A DNA stretch of 64,000 bases from Norana najaformis (Eukaryota; Annelida; Clitellata; Crassiclitellata; Hormogastridae). The translations under genes and the position numbers were made by a program. The notes beneath the pieces are model-generated. The model saw only the letters and a program-made list of their open reading frames with translations. It was not told where the DNA came from and made no database searches. The DNA lies in contig OZ029916.1 of the NCBI GenBank assembly GCA_964023275.1, positions 25,868,953 to 25,932,952 of the forward strand, written 5' to 3'. The first letter of the stretch is position 1; each line of letters opens with the position of its first letter. Shown here piece by piece: positions 61,074-64,000 of the stretch.

Positions 61074-64000
61074 ATGTCTAAGCAGAACAGAATGAATGTA
61101 ACAGCAGGGGATTGGGATATAAGAAGAGAATTTGACAGTGCAGAAACCCAAGCTTTGGGTTTGCGAAGAAAGGAGACAAGACTGAAAGAGAACAACACCC
61201 TTGACAGTGACGAAGAAGAAGCCGAGCCGAAGCATTACGCCATGGATCGAAAGGATATTGAGGGTATGTCAGATGGTTGTTTCTGAAGTAGAACAATGCA
61301 CAAGGAAATTAAAGTGATTGCGTATTCATCATTTACAAGACTGTCGGTCGCCCTACTTATAAACAATATTACTAACCGAGATTGCGAGAGAAATTAGAGA
61401 GCTGCACGCGGCAAGGATTTCCACTAAATAAGTACTGTGAGTAATCCATAAGGGCTTCCCAAAACGACATACAGCGCCGTAAAATTGTAATTATTCTGTA
61501 AGTGTCAAATTATGCTTATCTGATTTCTTGATATACTGATACCAATAGCAGTAGTTTGAAAAAGCTTTACTAAACAATTTCTTCATTTATTGACACCAAT
61601 AAAAGTATTTTAAAAACTTTTTGTTAGTCTGTTACTTACAGACTACTCATTTATTGGGAGTCCTTCTGTTTGCGTGCAGTGCTGTAATTTCTCTGACAAT
61701 CTGATGTAACCATATTGTTTATAAGCAGGGCGACCGCAAGCAGCCATTTCTCAAGGATTGCCATTTATGAATATTACCATTACTGTATAAGTACTATATG
61801 GTAACCATCTCAGAGGAGGCTCGATAATTCCTTATGCTTGTGTAGGTAATTGCTTAAATGTGTAATTCTCAATGGTTGTTTCTTTTCACAGCTCAGGAAG
61901 ATGCCACAGTTGATGTCGAGGATGGGATACAGTTCACTCCATTCAACATGCACCTAGAAATGGAAGAGGGACGTTTTGATGCTGAAGGAACGTACATACC
62001 AAATAAAACAGTAAGCGTTTTGCTTACTTTGCTTTATATTTGGAAACAGTTAAAGTATTGTGTGCAGGCAGGGATGTAGTCTGAGTCTTGAAATCTCGAT
62101 GTCTCTGTCGCTGTATATAACTGACGTCATTTCTCAGATATGTCCGTCTTGAGGCAGGACATCTTGGGTCTTGTCTCAGTTTTGGGCAGGACGTTTTGGT
62201 CTTGCCGGTTGAGGTCTCGTGGACAAGTCTTGAGATTGTGACAAGTTGAAAAAATTGCAAGCCATTGGTACAACCATGTGTAGGACATTATAGCCAGAAA
62301 TAAGTTCATTACACTGCTATCATAACGGTAGTTAATTTATGAGTTTTTGAATGCAGTCCACGATTGTGCATTTCAGCTTATAGCATCTCATTCTCAATAC
62401 ACTGTAACATCTTCCTGTTTCCTTAACAGTATTCGGCCATCTTAACTTAATGGCTATGCAGTAGCAATCCTCAGCACATTGCCAGCAACACTATCATTCC
62501 GAATGACTAGATTTACCTTGTACATTTATCCAAGACCTTGTAGCCCATGTGGACTCTCTATTTTACTAAGCGATATGCAGTTTCACTCTGTACTATGTAT
62601 CACCGTGGACTCTTTATGATGTGTTATATATCATCTGTGGAAATAAAAAGTGGGCACTCACGTGAAACTAATATGACACTACTCTGTTGTAATGTGCTTT
62701 TAATTGCAACACATATCATTTAAATTTATACTTTTTAAAAGGTTTCATGACTTTTATTTAACTTTTTATTAATTACAAATTTGAGTGTATATTTTTAAAA
62801 TTGAAGTCAACAGTTAGGCATATTACAAGGATGCTGAAAATACATGCATGTAGACAGTCCCAAGTGGGCTATATGCTAATGCATAAATGCCGAGAAATTC
62901 AATGTATTCCTGTAACAGCAACTGGGCAATCTGCGGTTCTAAAAGCTTGTCTCTCAACATCTGCGTGTTACCAGTCTTTTACTGTATTTAAACTCACTCC
63001 TTATTCCTTGGTTTTATCACTACTGGTTGCCTTTCTTTGATTATATCTAAAACTAGAACTGTTCTTAGTGAACGAGCTTTTTTTGGTTGCTGGATCTAAA
63101 TTTTGGAACGTTCTCCCTGTATCTGTTCACTCTGCTCAGTCGCTTCTGTCATTTGTTCTCAACTGTTATAGTATTAGAGGAAGGTGTTCTAACTCAGCAT
63201 TATATATTAATTTCAGTGTTTTGTTATTTGTTAGAAAGATATTCACGATAACTGGATTGATGAAGTGGACTGGTCCAAAGTGAAAGAAACAGAAAAGCTA
63301 GCTGAGAAACGACGAAATGCCGAGGTGAAAGAAAAAGAGCCAGATGAAATTGTTGATGAAACAGAGGTCTATCGACAGATGCTGGCATTGATGAAGCCTG
63401 GCGAAACAGTGCAAAGTGCAATACGTCGGCTGGGAGGTGGTAGTAAAAAGAATTCCAGTTCAACCAGAAATAAGCTAGGACAAGGCCAGGGATGGAGGCA
63501 GAAGCGAAGCAGAGTTGAAGGAAATTCAGACAGTGCTGAAACAGGCCAGCCATCGCAGCAAAAAAGACGAAAGATCGAGGGAGATTCAAAGGAAGCCAAA
63601 ACAGTAAACATGTCAAGTGATTCTTCGAAAGAAGATATGCTCAAAATGATTGGCTATGCGGATGCAATTGTAAGCAACGGGAATATGACCATATACAGTG
63701 ACACATTTGAAGGGCTCAGCTACAAGGTAAAGGTGAAGGATGAGCAGAGTCAACCTGTAAAGGAAGTTTGCTCTGGCTTTGACATGTTTGGAGATGAGCC
63801 TCTGCCGGTAACAACAACTGTGAATAAAAGCACAACAGAAACAGAATCATCGATCAAGCCCGGCAAGTTTATGCTCAGCCTTCTGTTTACACCTTCGTAT
63901 TATAAAAATCTTATGCCCTACTTTACAGTCGCCGTAGGTAAAGAAATGTTCACTATGGAACATGAAATGGTCTTGGTGGACTGTCAAGATGTATACTGGG
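61074..64000 (+). CDS. CD2BP2: CD2 cytoplasmic tail-binding protein 2, partial (exons 1-3)
   Basis: U5 snRNP-associated protein (yeast Lin1-like) with a C-terminal GYF domain that binds proline-rich ligands; nuclear, spliceosome assembly. Exons 61074-61263, 61892-62010, and 63235 onward to beyond the window. Family blocks in order: NNTLDSDEEEAEPKHYAM, GIQFTPFNMHLEMEEGRFDA, DIHDNWIDEVDWSKVKE, MLALMKPGETVQSAIRRLGG, SGFDMFGDEPLP. The GYF domain lies past position 64000. The start at 61074 has A at -3 and suits the family better than an in-frame ATG at 60963 that would add 37 residues. After about 63860 the frame no longer resembles the family, so exon 3 may end there or at a GTAG|GTAAAG donor near 63938. 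Confidence 0.9.
63045..63180 (+). mobile_element. LINE family A RT tail relic, CD2BP2 intron 2
   Basis: The plus-strand frame reads FLVAGSKFWNVLPVSVHSAQ then SLLSFVLNCY, the same RT C-terminus as at 23395-23690. Its right edge is about 55 bases before the exon 3 acceptor (TTATTTGTTAG at 63234). Confidence 0.7.

Noticed and set aside
1..64000. A complete active transposon, viral genome or defence system
   Set aside because: All mobile element traces are short, 5'-truncated and interrupted; no intact polymerase, transposase or integrase frame is present.

Overview
The window is nuclear DNA from an animal. It holds AT-rich, intron-split genes with canonical GT-AG and a few GC-AG introns, long intergenic DNA, many decayed retroelement fragments and several microsatellites. 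The encoded proteins (CPAP/CENPJ, CUEDC1, 14-3-3 epsilon, VPS37, CD2BP2) are animal-type. Compact introns (mostly 0.1-3 kb) and LINE, SINE and MITE remnants in every gap suggest an invertebrate, probably marine. I cannot place it to phylum from the sequence alone.

Layout: (1) 1-931, upstream flank with two dispersed repeats. (2) 1055-18314 (+), CENPJ/CPAP in 23 coding exons that join in frame to about 1607 residues, with a 3' UTR running to a polyadenylation signal at 19676. (3) 19.7-31.2 kb, a repeat-rich gap with LINE 3' ends, a Ty3/gypsy RNase H relic, five microsatellites and one coding-looking orphan exon on the minus strand (24155-24507). (4) 31258-36033 (+), CUEDC1 in 6 coding exons, 522 residues. 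(5) 36.0-43.7 kb, gap with LINE tails, including a head-to-head inverted pair at 42.6-43.2 kb. (6) 43782-49495 (+), 14-3-3 epsilon (YWHAE) in 5 coding exons, 261 residues. (7) 49.5-57.0 kb, AT-rich gap with a GTACT-rich MITE candidate and a 30-bp minisatellite. (8) 59721-57048 (-), a short VPS37 (ESCRT-I) in 4 coding exons, 185 residues. (9) 61074-64000 (+), the first three exons of CD2BP2, cut by the window end before its GYF domain.

The five genes are housekeeping functions (centriole assembly, ubiquitin binding, phosphoserine adaptor, ESCRT sorting, U5 snRNP). They do not form a pathway; the only structural pairing is the divergent VPS37/CD2BP2 pair. All exon joins were derived by matching reading phase at splice sites and checking that totals divide by three; none is confirmed by transcript data. 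Family assignments rest on recalled family features, with no database search.

I found no clearly new biological system. The most checkable oddities are three frame-proven GC-AG introns in two genes, an 11-residue tandem repeat inside CPAP, a possible stop-containing cassette exon in CPAP, a 30-bp minisatellite, a 70-bp near-identical inverted dispersed repeat lying upstream of two genes, LINE tails close to splice acceptors, and the unassigned minus-strand exon.
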